Shown one piece after another: positions 36,737-47,813 of a stretch of 64,000 bases of DNA. Positions within the stretch are counted from its first letter, which is position 1. Every line of letters begins with the position of its first letter. The stretch is from Sulfurospirillum arcachonense DSM 9755. Its GTDB lineage: Bacteria > Campylobacterota > Campylobacteria > Campylobacterales > Sulfurospirillaceae. Both the position numbers and the translations under genes were made by a program. The notes under the pieces were generated by a model. It was given only the letters and a program-made list of their open reading frames with translations. It had not been told where the DNA came from and ran no database searches. Location: NCBI RefSeq assembly GCF_000597725.1, contig NZ_JFBL01000013.1, forward strand, positions 16,905 through 80,904. Direction: 5' to 3'.

Positions 36737-37507
36737 TTACGGAATTATCTGTTTTAAAACATTTTCAAACTCAGGATGTGTTAAAACTCTTCCATGAGTT
36801 GTATCTTCTAACTCTACATGTAAACCTAAATTTGGAATTTTCTCTTTTAACCTATCAAAATGATATTTAGATATTATTTTATCATCTTTTACTTCAATCA
36901 AACAAACAGGTTCTTTGACATACAAAATATGCTTATCTGCTTCAAATTTATGTTTTAATAATCTATGAATAGGAAATATCGGATATTTTCTTTTTGCAAT
37001 TGATGCAATAGAGTTATATGGAGTGATTAAAACAGTCCCTTTTACTTCTCTTTTAGAAGCAAGATAAACAGCTACACCCGTACCTAAACTCCTTCCAACA
37101 GCTATGACTTTTTTTTCTTTTGCATATTTATCATAAATTTTTAAAGCATCATTATAAAGAGCTTTTTGACTAGGTTTCCCTCCGCTTTTTACAAAACCTC
37201 TATAGTTAAAACTTACTATTTCATAATCATCTAAATTCTTCACATGTAACAAAAACCTTGTTGCATCATCTGCATTTCCTCCAAAATATATAAGAAGTGG
37301 TGCATCTTTTTTTTGTGAAGTTTTATAAACGCCATCTAAAACAATTCCATTTTCTACTTCAAAAGTTATTTTTTTTACATTTTCTAGCTCAAAAGATTTC
37401 TCCTCTTCTATAGCCTTCGTATTAAAAACTTTTGAATCTTGTGTTATGTACAAATAGCCAATACTTGCTAAATAGACAATTATTAAAACTGATATAAGTG
37501 TTATCAT
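36737..37507 (-). CDS. Membrane-anchored alpha/beta hydrolase
   Basis: Protein of 256 residues with one N-terminal membrane helix (LISVLIIVYLASIGYLYI) and a serine hydrolase domain of BEM46-like type. The nucleophile elbow is GRSLGTG, the oxyanion region is IYFGGNADDA, and the probable acid and histidine are in EVKDDKII and DTTHGRVL. The substrate is unknown; the soluble part probably faces the periplasm or cytosol next to the membrane. Its start overlaps the preceding methyltransferase by 4 nt. Confidence 0.82.
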   Translation of the reverse strand: MITLISVLIIVYLASIGYLYITQDSKVFNTKAIEEEKSFELENVKKITFEVENGIVLDGVYKTSQKKDAPLLIYFGGNADDATRFLLHVKNLDDYEIVSFNYRGFVKSGGKPSQKALYNDALKIYDKYAKEKKVIAVGRSLGTGVAVYLASKREVKGTVLITPYNSIASIAKRKYPIFPIHRLLKHKFEADKHILYVKEPVCLIEVKDDKIISKYHFDRLKEKIPNLGLHVELEDTTHGRVLTHPEFENVLKQIIP

Positions 37508-38085
37508 TTTCTTATCTCTATACTCATATCATTTTTTAGATAATCTTCTATAACTCTTATTTTTAAATCTTTCTCTTTAGCAAATTGAATTATATTTTCT
37601 CTATTTTGGTAATTAAAAGTTTCACTTTTCTTTTCTCCTTTAAGGATATTAAAAATAATTCCTTTTTTAGAGTAAGAAAGTATCTTCTCTAAAAAAAGCC
37701 ACGTATCAAAATCACTTAAGACATTTAAACTTCCACTTGCTATGTACCAATCAGCAAGATATAATTCATCTTTTAAAATATCTCTACATGTAAAGCTACA
37801 ACTTGGAAATTTTTTCAATCTTTTTTTAGAAATATTAATAGAATTTTGTACTGAGTCAATACCTATATAACTTTTGGGCCTTAATCCTTTTTCTTCCCAA
37901 AAAAGATACAAATCTGCAAAACCACATCCTGCATCTACTACACTACAACTTGATAGTTCATTTTGTATAAAGTAAGTAATAACTTCAAAACGAATTTTTT
38001 GAGAAGCATCAGAATTCCAATTTAATCCACGAGCAGATATGCCATACTTTTCATATGCATTTAAATAAAACTCTGAATTTTTCAA
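37504..38085 (-). CDS. SAM-dependent methyltransferase
   Basis: Protein of 193 residues with motif I VVDAGCGFADLYLFW and motif II YIGIDSVQNSINISKKRL. A candidate post-motif is DWYIASGSLNVLSDFDTW. The substrate is unknown. It begins 4 nt after the FlaC homologue and overlaps the hydrolase at its end, so it is in a flaC operon. Flagellin methylation is known in some bacteria, but nothing here proves that role. Confidence 0.78.
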   Translation of the reverse strand: MKNSEFYLNAYEKYGISARGLNWNSDASQKIRFEVITYFIQNELSSCSVVDAGCGFADLYLFWEEKGLRPKSYIGIDSVQNSINISKKRLKKFPSCSFTCRDILKDELYLADWYIASGSLNVLSDFDTWLFLEKILSYSKKGIIFNILKGEKKSETFNYQNRENIIQFAKEKDLKIRVIEDYLKNDMSIEIRK

Positions 38086-38089
38086 AACT

Positions 38090-38845
38090 TTAAACTAATA
38101 GTGCTGAAACTCTTTGTTGTAAAGTTTGTGTTTCATGATTTTGAGCTATGATAGAGCTTTCTAATTTTATTTGGTTTTTTTCTAAATCATTTATTTTGGT
38201 GTCTATTGGCTCTTCTGAAATATTTTCATAAGAATTTGTCAAATTAGAAACAGCTGATAACGAATTTGCAATACTTACCCCAAATTCTTGTGAAGAAGAC
38301 CCAACATCTGATTGTAAAGAGCTAATTGCATTGGCAAAATCTTCTATACTTTCTTGCTCACTCATAGACACACTATCCAATCCATCTACACTTAAAGAAG
38401 GTATAGTAATTGTACCTGAACCTGTTTCAAAGCTCAAAGATTCATTAAATAAAGATTTACCATTATACGAAGTATTATCTACTATATCTTGTATCGCATC
38501 TTTAGTTGCGTTAAATTCTTCTTGTATCATCTCTTTTTGTGAACTATTTAATGCTGCATTATTACTTTTAACAGAAAGTTCATTAAGTTTACTTGTGTTT
38601 TGTGAAATATTTGAAAGAGCTGCGTCTGCTATTTGCAAAACACCTACAGCTTCATTGGAGTTTTGAATACCCTGAGTAAGTGTCGAAATCTGTAAAGATA
38701 AAGCATCGGCACTAATTAAATTTGCACTATCTTTACCACTAAGTTCTCGTACTGCTCCTATTTTAGAAAGAGTCTCCTCAGTATTCGTTTTATTTTGATT
38801 TATATAATTTGTTGATGCTGAATTAAAACTATTACCTATATTCAT
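38090..38845 (-). CDS. flaC: FlaC-type short flagellin
   Basis: Flagellin-like protein of 251 residues that closely follows Campylobacter FlaC. IGAVRELSGKDSANLISADA, NEAVGVLQIADAALSNISQN and LNELSVKSNNAALNSSQK match at corresponding positions, and LQQRVSALLV resembles its C-terminus. In C. jejuni FlaC is secreted through the flagellar export system and is not needed for the filament. The ATG at 38845 follows AAGGAG with good spacing and is preferred to 38887. A perfect-consensus sigma-70 promoter lies upstream at 38879-38907. The methyltransferase follows after 4 nt. Confidence 0.87.
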   Translation of the reverse strand: MNIGNSFNSASTNYINQNKTNTEETLSKIGAVRELSGKDSANLISADALSLQISTLTQGIQNSNEAVGVLQIADAALSNISQNTSKLNELSVKSNNAALNSSQKEMIQEEFNATKDAIQDIVDNTSYNGKSLFNESLSFETGSGTITIPSLSVDGLDSVSMSEQESIEDFANAISSLQSDVGSSSQEFGVSIANSLSAVSNLTNSYENISEEPIDTKINDLEKNQIKLESSIIAQNHETQTLQQRVSALLV

Positions 38846-38861
38846 CTCATACTCCTTATGA

Positions 38862-41067
<2,206 letters not shown>

Positions 41068-41071
<4 letters not shown>

Positions 41072-41763
41072 GAATAGCAATTATCCCAGCACGTGGGGGA
41101 AGCAAAAGGATACCTAGAAAAAATGTAAAAGATTTTTTTGGTAAACCTTTGATTGCTTATAGCATTGAAGCCGCACTTAAATCAAAACTTTTTGACAGAG
41201 TTATCGTCTCAACCGATGATGAAGAGATAGCTACTATTGCAAAAGATTATGGAGCAGAAGTTCCCTTTATGAGACCCATTGAGCTTAGTGATGATTTTAC
41301 TCCTACTATTCCTGTAATTGCTCATGCAATCAACGCTACATGTAAAGAGTTGAATGAAGTTGAAGCAGTATGCTGTATCTATGCAACCGCACCTTTTGTA
41401 CAAGCAAAATTTATCACAGAAGCTTATAAAAAACTAACAAAAACTCAAAGTGATTACTGCTTTAGTGCTACTTCGTTTGCTTTTCCAATCCAAAGAGCTA
41501 TCAAGCTACAAAATGAAAAAGTAGAGATGTTTTCTCCTGAACATTTTAATACAAGAAGTCAAGATTTAGAAGAAGCATATCACGATGCCGGACAGTTTTA
41601 TTGGGGAACACCAAAAGCTTGGTGTGAAGGAAATCCTATATTTGCAGATAAATCTACACTTACTCTTTTACCAAGGTATCTTGTTCAAGATATTGATACT
41701 TTAGAAGATTGGAAACGAGCTGAACTTATGTATAAGGTGCTCCAAGATGAGAGTATTATTTAG
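41068..41763 (+). CDS. pseF: Pseudaminic acid cytidylyltransferase PseF
   Basis: CMP-sugar synthetase of 231 residues that activates pseudaminic acid with CTP. The signature IIPARGGSKRIPRKNVKDF is at the N-terminus; KPLIAYSIEAAL and FFGK-type residues follow, and AYHDAGQFYWG is conserved in PseF. It overlaps pseC by 4 nt and pseG by 17 nt. A TACATGTA encodes Thr-Cys-Lys near residue 92. Confidence 0.94.
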
Positions 41764-42592
41764 ATCTGATAGTTCAAGTTCTATTGGACTTGGACATGTC
41801 ATGAGAGATTTGGTTTTAGCTGAAAATTATCAAAATGATGAAGTATTTTTTGCATGCCAAAACTTAGAAGGCAATATAAATGAGAGTATTCCATATCCTG
41901 TACATATACTCAACTCAAATGCACCTGAAGAACTTATAACACTCATAAAATCCTTACATGTAGACTTACTTATAATAGACCACTACGATATTGATTATAA
42001 AACTGAAAAAATTATAAAAGAGAAAACAGCTGTTAAATTATGCTGTTTTGATGATCAATATAAAGAGCATTTTTGTGATGAAATTATAAACCACAACATA
42101 AGTGCAGATAAAAACAAATACAAAAATCCTCAAATTGTCAAAATCATCCCTCCTCTCATTCGAGAAGAATTTAAAAAAGAAAAAAATATACAAAGAGAAA
42201 AGATTTATGATGTTCTTGTAGCAATGGGGGGAGCCGATACTACAAATATAAATATATCTATCTTAAAATGCTTACCTGATTCTTTACATGTAAGCGTTCT
42301 TACAACAAGTGCAAATTCCAACTTAGATGCATTAAAAAAATATGTTACATGTAGAGATAATATATCCTTACATGTAAACTCAAACGAAGTTGCAAAACTA
42401 ATAAACCAAAGCAAACAAGCTATTGTAACGCCAAGTGTAATGGTTCATGAAATTCTTTTTATGGATATCCCTTTTGTAGCGATTAAAACAGCTTCTAATC
42501 AGGACGATATATATACATATCTAAAACAAAACAACTATAGCACTATGCCCAAATGGGATGAACAAGAGTTTAAAAAATGCCTAAAAATATAA
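41747..42592 (+). CDS. pseG: UDP-sugar hydrolase PseG
   Basis: Hydrolase of 281 residues that removes UDP from UDP-2,4-diacetamido-2,4,6-trideoxy-altrose; GT-B fold. SSSIGLGHVMRDLVLAE, with its catalytic histidine, is at the N-terminus, LLIIDHYDI and MGGADTTNINISIL follow. It is shorter than some homologues, which may carry extra C-terminal length. Four TACATGTA copies lie inside it, three of them spelling Leu-His-Val and one Thr-Cys-Arg. It overlaps pseF and pseH. Confidence 0.92.
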   Translation: MRVLFRSDSSSSIGLGHVMRDLVLAENYQNDEVFFACQNLEGNINESIPYPVHILNSNAPEELITLIKSLHVDLLIIDHYDIDYKTEKIIKEKTAVKLCCFDDQYKEHFCDEIINHNISADKNKYKNPQIVKIIPPLIREEFKKEKNIQREKIYDVLVAMGGADTTNINISILKCLPDSLHVSVLTTSANSNLDALKKYVTCRDNISLHVNSNEVAKLINQSKQAIVTPSVMVHEILFMDIPFVAIKTASNQDDIYTYLKQNNYSTMPKWDEQEFKKCLKI

Positions 42593-43023
42593 ATTTTATA
42601 GATTTAAATGAAAAAGAGATACACTTAGTACTATCTTGGAGAAATACTCCTCATATAAAAAAGTGGATGCATACCCAAGAAGATATCACTTTAACAGACC
42701 ATCTTAACTTTATAGAAACTCTAAAACACAATAAAAGCAAAGACTATTTTTTAGTAAAACAAGATAATATATATCTTGGTGTAATAGATTTAAATGGAAA
42801 TTTTTTAGGTATTTATGCAAATCCTGATTTAAAAAAAGTGGGAGATATACTGTTAAAACAGATAATAAATTTTGCTTTTTCTACAAAAAAATTACCTGTT
42901 TTAAAAGCAGAAGTTTATAAAACCAATACACCTGCTATCAAACTTTATACAAGATTTGAATTTAAAACTATTAAAGAAAATGAGAAAATGCTAACAATGG
43001 AGTTGAGTTATGAAAATAGGTAA
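42577..43023 (+). CDS. pseH: N-acetyltransferase PseH
   Basis: GNAT-fold enzyme of 148 residues that acetylates the 4-amino group of the PseC product with acetyl-CoA. LVLSWRNTPHIKKWMHTQE is the PseH-like substrate region, and the C-terminal NTPAIKLYTRFEFKTI is the usual acetyl-CoA domain end. It overlaps pseG by 16 nt and pseI by 14 nt, consistent with tight co-translation. The start has no strong ribosome site, so it may rely on coupling to pseG. Confidence 0.9.
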   Translation: MPKNINFIDLNEKEIHLVLSWRNTPHIKKWMHTQEDITLTDHLNFIETLKHNKSKDYFLVKQDNIYLGVIDLNGNFLGIYANPDLKKVGDILLKQIINFAFSTKKLPVLKAEVYKTNTPAIKLYTRFEFKTIKENEKMLTMELSYENR

Positions 43024-44047
43024 TTTTGATTTAACAAAAGATGGAACTTTTATCATTGCTGAACTAAGTGCAAATCACAATGGCAGTCTACAAAATGCAC
43101 TTGACACTATCAAAGCTGCCAAAGAGACAGGAGCAAATGCAATTAAGCTTCAAACATATAGGGCAGACACTCTTACACTTGATTGTGATAAAGATGATTT
43201 TATTATCAAAGGGGGAACTCTTTGGGACGGTAAAAAACTTTATGATTTATACAAAGAAGCTTATACTCCTTGGGAATGGCACAAAGAGTTGTTTGAGTAT
43301 GCTAGAAGTTTAAATTTAGATATATTTTCTTCTCCATTTGATAAATCAGCAGTTGATTTTTTAGAACAATTTAACCCAAGTTGCTACAAGGTTGCCTCTT
43401 TTGAAGTCACAGATTATGAACTAGTGAGATATATAGCAAGTAAAAAAAGACCTATCATCATATCCACAGGAATTGCCACATTTGAGGAGATAGAAGATGT
43501 TGTTGAAATATGTAAAGATGAAGGCAATGAAAATATCATCTTATTAAAATGTACCTCAGCATATCCAGCACCTCTAGAAGAAGCCAATCTCAATATGATA
43601 CCTAATTTAGCTAAGACTTTTGGTGTAATATCAGGATTTTCAGACCACACCTTAGGAACTACTGCACCAATAGCAGCAGTAAGCCTTGGAGCAAAAGTGA
43701 TAGAAAAACATTTTATCTTAGACCGTTCAATCGGTGGAGCTGATGCAGATTTTTCTTTAGATAAAAAAGAGTTCACACAGATGGTAAAAACTATCCGTGA
43801 CACTGAAAAACTTCTAGGATCTGTTGATTATAGTTTAAGTGAAAAAAAACAAAAAAGTAGAGCCTTTTCACGCAGTCTTTATGTATCTAAAGATATAAAA
43901 AAAGGTGAAATTTTTAGTGAAGAAAATGTAAAAAGTGTAAGACCTGGATATGGTATGCACCCAAAATATTTAAAAGATATATTGGGTAAAAAAGCAAATA
44001 AAAATTTAGAGTTTGGAACTGCACTTAGTTTAAAAGATGTTTTATGA
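43010..44047 (+). CDS. pseI: Pseudaminic acid synthase PseI
   Basis: NeuB-family enzyme of 345 residues that condenses the altrose sugar with phosphoenolpyruvate to give pseudaminic acid. IIAELSANHNGSLQNAL, IKLQTYRADTLTLDC, CYKVASFEVTD and FSDHTLGTTAPIAAV are family landmarks. A C-terminal SAF (antifreeze-like) domain starts near residue 285 (RSLYVSKDIKKGEIFSEEN). It completes the set of six Pse biosynthesis enzymes. It overlaps the next gene by 4 nt. Confidence 0.95.
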   Translation: MKIGNFDLTKDGTFIIAELSANHNGSLQNALDTIKAAKETGANAIKLQTYRADTLTLDCDKDDFIIKGGTLWDGKKLYDLYKEAYTPWEWHKELFEYARSLNLDIFSSPFDKSAVDFLEQFNPSCYKVASFEVTDYELVRYIASKKRPIIISTGIATFEEIEDVVEICKDEGNENIILLKCTSAYPAPLEEANLNMIPNLAKTFGVISGFSDHTLGTTAPIAAVSLGAKVIEKHFILDRSIGGADADFSLDKKEFTQMVKTIRDTEKLLGSVDYSLSEKKQKSRAFSRSLYVSKDIKKGEIFSEENVKSVRPGYGMHPKYLKDILGKKANKNLEFGTALSLKDVL

Positions 44048-45030
44048 AAAAAATAGCAATTTTTGGGCACGATGCAGGAGGAAGTGAACTTCTTATTGAG
44101 CTTTTAAAAGCTTCTTTACATGTAGGGGAATTTAAAGTTTTTTGTGAAAAAAATTCGCCTTGTTACAATATCCTAAAACAAAAGAATTTAACAAAATATC
44201 TCAATCTAGTTGAACCCTCAAAAAAATTTGTATTTCAAAAGTTAGACAAACTAAATCCAGATATGGTTCTTTATTCTACAGGTTGGCAAAATCATACTGA
44301 ATATCACTTTTTATCTTATGCAAAAAAACATAAAATACCAAGTATTGCCTTTTTAGACAATTGGACAAATTATCGCGAACGTTTTGGATACCCTGCTTCT
44401 AACTGGAAAAAAAAATTTCCTGATTATATTGCAACACATGATGAAACAAGTGAAAAACTGGCAAGTTCATTTGGTTTACCAAATCTAATTTCTATAAAAA
44501 ATTACGCACTTATAAATCAATTAGAAAATTTTAAAAAAACTCTTATTAAACAAGAAGATACTTTACTTTTTTTAAGTGAACCTACGGCTAAAGTTGCAAA
44601 AAAAACTTTTAATGACCCATACTATTGGGGTTTTGATGAAAGTAATGTATTTCAAAGTATTTTAAAACATAAAAAAGAATTCAACTGTGATAAAATTGTT
44701 GTACGATTGCATCCATCTGACATTGCTGATACTTATACCAATATAGAACCAAATATTAGTATTTCAACAGCTTCTCTCGAAGAAGATATAGCTCGTGCAA
44801 AAGTTATCATTGGGATAGACTCTTCAGTGCTATATTTAGCTTTTTTATTAGGCAAAAAGACCATTGCTTTTGTACCTTCTACTAATCGTGATTTTCATGT
44901 ACCCTTACCCAAAGCAAACCAAATATGTACTCTTGAAAATCTAAATATGAACTCCATAATTATAAACAAAAAAAATACAAATAACTACGGTATGGAATTT
45001 GCTTCATTTATTAAAAGAATTCTAGGATAA
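44044..45030 (+). CDS. Unassigned GT-B-like protein of the glycan locus
   Basis: Protein of 328 residues without a recognised name. Two Rossmann-like halves are suggested: IFGHDAGGSELLIELLKAS at the start, and DKIVVRLHPSD with VIIGIDSSVLYLAFLLGKK later, a pattern seen in CDP-glycerol-type transferases and UDP-GlcNAc 2-epimerase-like folds. It could be a glycosyltransferase or a hydrolase acting on a nucleotide sugar. It overlaps pseI and is followed after 2 nt by a Gfo/Idh/MocA oxidoreductase. One TACATGTA encodes Leu-His-Val. Confidence 0.6.
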   Translation: MKKIAIFGHDAGGSELLIELLKASLHVGEFKVFCEKNSPCYNILKQKNLTKYLNLVEPSKKFVFQKLDKLNPDMVLYSTGWQNHTEYHFLSYAKKHKIPSIAFLDNWTNYRERFGYPASNWKKKFPDYIATHDETSEKLASSFGLPNLISIKNYALINQLENFKKTLIKQEDTLLFLSEPTAKVAKKTFNDPYYWGFDESNVFQSILKHKKEFNCDKIVVRLHPSDIADTYTNIEPNISISTASLEEDIARAKVIIGIDSSVLYLAFLLGKKTIAFVPSTNRDFHVPLPKANQICTLENLNMNSIIINKKNTNNYGMEFASFIKRILG

Positions 45031-45032
45031 AT

Positions 45033-45959
45033 ATGCAAAAATCTCTTAGTGCTGCAATCATTGGAGCAGGAAGTATTGGTGGACTTATAGACACTCCAAA
45101 AAGTTCAAATACTGCAAGTCATGCCCATGCTTATACTAAAGAGTCATCTTGTTCTCTTGTAGCAATCTGCGAACCAGATAAAAACAATCAAAATGAATTT
45201 AAAAAACGTTGGGGAGAATTGAATACTTACGAAAATAGTAGTGAGCTTTTTGAAAAAGAAAATATAGATATATTGTCTATCTCATCACCTACAAAATTTC
45301 ATGCTAAAAATCTAAAAGAGGCTTTACATGTAAATACAATTAGTCATATTTTATGTGAAAAACCTTTAGTTGAAAACCAAAAAGAATTAGACGAACTAAA
45401 AACAGAATTAGAACTAAATGATAAAAAAATCCTTATAAATCTAATTCGCCGATATGACCCTTCTTTTATACAGTTACAAACACTTATCAATGAAAAAAAA
45501 TGGGGAAAAATTTTAGATTTTCATGGCACATTTACAAAAGGTTTGTTACACAACGGTATCCATATGCTTGCTGTCTTGTCACATCTTCTTGGTTGTGTAA
45601 ACAATGTAAAACCTTTACATGTAAACAAAGATTTTTTAGTTGAGTGTGATAATGTAAAAGGGACTCTTACATGTATAGAAAATATAGATTATTCTATATT
45701 TGAATTAGATATTATTTTTGAACATGCAAAAGTAGAAATTAAAAAAGGTGGTACAAAAATATCTATCTATGAAAAAACTCCTTCTCCTTTGTACGAAAAT
45801 TACTTTACTCTCACTCATAAAGAGACTCTTAAAAATACTTTACAACACTATGCAAGCAACTCTTTATCTTTTTTACTTAAAGAAAACTCTTCTACATGTA
45901 AAGCTATTTTAAAAGAACATATAAAACTACATGAGATTATTTACGAGGTTATAAAATGA
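45033..45959 (+). CDS. Gfo/Idh/MocA-type sugar oxidoreductase
   Basis: NAD(P)-dependent dehydrogenase of 308 residues. The Rossmann loop IIGAGSIGGLIDTPK is N-terminal, LCEKPLV carries the conserved Glu-Lys-Pro, and the HNGIHML segment carries the catalytic-type histidine. With the adjacent aminotransferase and acetyltransferase it resembles the WbpB-WbpE-WbpD logic of 3-keto, 3-amino, N-acyl sugar synthesis, but the substrate is unknown. Four TACATGTA copies lie in this gene. Overlaps the next gene by 4 nt. Confidence 0.82.
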   Translation: MQKSLSAAIIGAGSIGGLIDTPKSSNTASHAHAYTKESSCSLVAICEPDKNNQNEFKKRWGELNTYENSSELFEKENIDILSISSPTKFHAKNLKEALHVNTISHILCEKPLVENQKELDELKTELELNDKKILINLIRRYDPSFIQLQTLINEKKWGKILDFHGTFTKGLLHNGIHMLAVLSHLLGCVNNVKPLHVNKDFLVECDNVKGTLTCIENIDYSIFELDIIFEHAKVEIKKGGTKISIYEKTPSPLYENYFTLTHKETLKNTLQHYASNSLSFLLKENSSTCKAILKEHIKLHEIIYEVIK

Positions 45960-47248
45960 AATTAGCAATTAATGGTGGAGAAAAGTTAAGAGAAAATCCT
46001 TTTCCCGCTTACAATACAATTGACAAACAAGAAGAAAAAGCCGTTTTAAAAGTTTTAAGAAGTGGCAAACTCTCGACGTACCTAGGAACTTGGCATGAAG
46101 ATTTTTATGGAGGAAGTGAAGTTCAAGCACTCGAATATGAGTGGGCAAATTTTTTTAATGTAAAACATGCAATTAGCGTAAACTCTGCAACTTCAGGTCT
46201 TTATGCTGCTATTGGTGCCATTGGCATAAAAGCAGGTGATGAAGTTATAGTAAGTCCATATACTATGAGTGCTAGTGCAACAGCAATACTTCTTTATGGT
46301 GGAATTCCTGTTTTTGCTGATGTAGAAGATAAGTACTTCTGTATAGACCCACAATCTGTTGAAAAGCTTATCACTCCAAAAACAAAAGCTATTATGGCAG
46401 TAGATATATTTGGACAAACTGCTGATTTTAAAGCTCTTAAAAAAATTGCACAAAAACATAATTTAAAAATCATAGAAGATTCAGCTCAAGCACCAGCTGC
46501 AAAACTTGGAGATAAATTTACTGGAACACTTGGTGACATAGGAGTATTTTCACTAAACTATCATAAACATATACATAGTGGTGAGGGCGGAATTATAGTT
46601 ACAAATGATGATGATTTAGCATTTAAAATGCAACTTATTAGAAACCACGGTGAAACCGTTCTTGCTGCTAAAGGTTATGAGGATAAAAAAGAGTTACACA
46701 ATATGCTTGGCTTTAACTTTCGCATGACTGAGATAGAAGCAGCCATAGCAAGAGTGCAGCTCTCAAAACTAGATGAATTAATAGAACAACGCATAGACAA
46801 TGTAAAATATTTAGAAGAAAAATTACAAAATATACCTTGTTTAGAAATTCCACCTCTTAGAGATGAAGCTAAACATGTTTATTACATACATCCTTTGCTT
46901 TTTAAAGAAAAGAGTATTGCTTGTCATAGGAACAAGTTTATAGATGCAGTAAAAGCTGAATTACCTCCGACTCTTATGAGAGATGATAGTCCTGTACTTT
47001 TAAGTTATGGTTATGTGAAACCACTTTACCTCCAACCTCTATATCAAGAGAAAATTTGTTTTGGGGAGTATCCATTTTCATTGAGCGAGAGAGTTTATAA
47101 AGAAGGCGACTGTCCTGTATGTGAAAAACTACATAACGATATACTTATTACTCATGAGCTTATGCGTCCTGGTATGAGTAAAGAAGACTTAGATGATGTA
47201 ATAAAAGCATTTGAGAAAGTATGGAAAAACAAAGAGGAATTGTTGTGA
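45956..47248 (+). CDS. DegT/DnrJ/EryC1 sugar aminotransferase
   Basis: PLP enzyme of 430 residues. Motifs are AINGGEKLRENPFP at the start, EDSAQAPAAKLGDKFTGTLG, and the PLP lysine in SLNYHKHIHSGEGGIIVTN. It is longer than PseC, with extra C-terminal sequence, and is a separate branch. It most likely aminates a keto sugar made by the neighbouring oxidoreductase. It overlaps the oxidoreductase by 4 nt and the next gene by a GTGA overlap. Confidence 0.88.
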   Translation: MKLAINGGEKLRENPFPAYNTIDKQEEKAVLKVLRSGKLSTYLGTWHEDFYGGSEVQALEYEWANFFNVKHAISVNSATSGLYAAIGAIGIKAGDEVIVSPYTMSASATAILLYGGIPVFADVEDKYFCIDPQSVEKLITPKTKAIMAVDIFGQTADFKALKKIAQKHNLKIIEDSAQAPAAKLGDKFTGTLGDIGVFSLNYHKHIHSGEGGIIVTNDDDLAFKMQLIRNHGETVLAAKGYEDKKELHNMLGFNFRMTEIEAAIARVQLSKLDELIEQRIDNVKYLEEKLQNIPCLEIPPLRDEAKHVYYIHPLLFKEKSIACHRNKFIDAVKAELPPTLMRDDSPVLLSYGYVKPLYLQPLYQEKICFGEYPFSLSERVYKEGDCPVCEKLHNDILITHELMRPGMSKEDLDDVIKAFEKVWKNKEELL

Positions 47249-47775
47249 GACTTGAAGGAGAAAGAATATATCTGAGAGAATTAAGACTAGAAGATGCCCA
47301 AGGCAATTATCCAAATTGGCTTAATGACCCTGAGGTTTGTCGCTATAATTCTCATGGCGATATTTTATACACCAAAGAGATGGCAAAAGAGTATATAAAA
47401 AGTATACAAAACAGTCTTACATGTAAAGTATTTGCTATATGTGAAAACGTAGATGAAACCCATATTGGCAACATCTCATTGCAAAATATATCTGTTAAAA
47501 ATAAAAACGCAGAATTTGCCATACTTATGGGAGAAAAATCATTTTGGGGAAAAGGTTATGCAAAAGAAGCTAGTGATATGTTATTAGAATACGGATTTAA
47601 CAACCTCTGTCTTCACCGTATCTATTGCGGAACTAGTGAAGCTAATACTCCTATGCAAAAACTAGCACATGCTATGAATATGGAAAAAGAAGGCGTAAAA
47701 AAAGAAGCTCTGTTTAAAGACAATAAATTTTATGATGTATTTGAATATGCAATAGTGAATGAAACCCAAAAATAA
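47245..47775 (+). CDS. GNAT-family N-acetyltransferase
   Basis: RimJ/RimL-type acetyltransferase. EGERIYLRELRLEDAQGNY at the start and FWGKGYAKEASDMLLEYGF, the acetyl-CoA loop, define it. The open frame has an ATG at 47221, but GTG at 47245 has AGAGGA six bases upstream and overlaps the aminotransferase stop as GTGA, like neighbouring junctions, so I prefer it (176 residues). It would acylate the amino sugar from the previous enzyme, by inference. A TACATGTA encodes Thr-Cys-Lys. Confidence 0.85.
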   Translation: MRLEGERIYLRELRLEDAQGNYPNWLNDPEVCRYNSHGDILYTKEMAKEYIKSIQNSLTCKVFAICENVDETHIGNISLQNISVKNKNAEFAILMGEKSFWGKGYAKEASDMLLEYGFNNLCLHRIYCGTSEANTPMQKLAHAMNMEKEGVKKEALFKDNKFYDVFEYAIVNETQK

Positions 47776-47813
47776 CCGATATTAGGTTAATTGGGGAACA
47801 TTAAGGAAAAATT

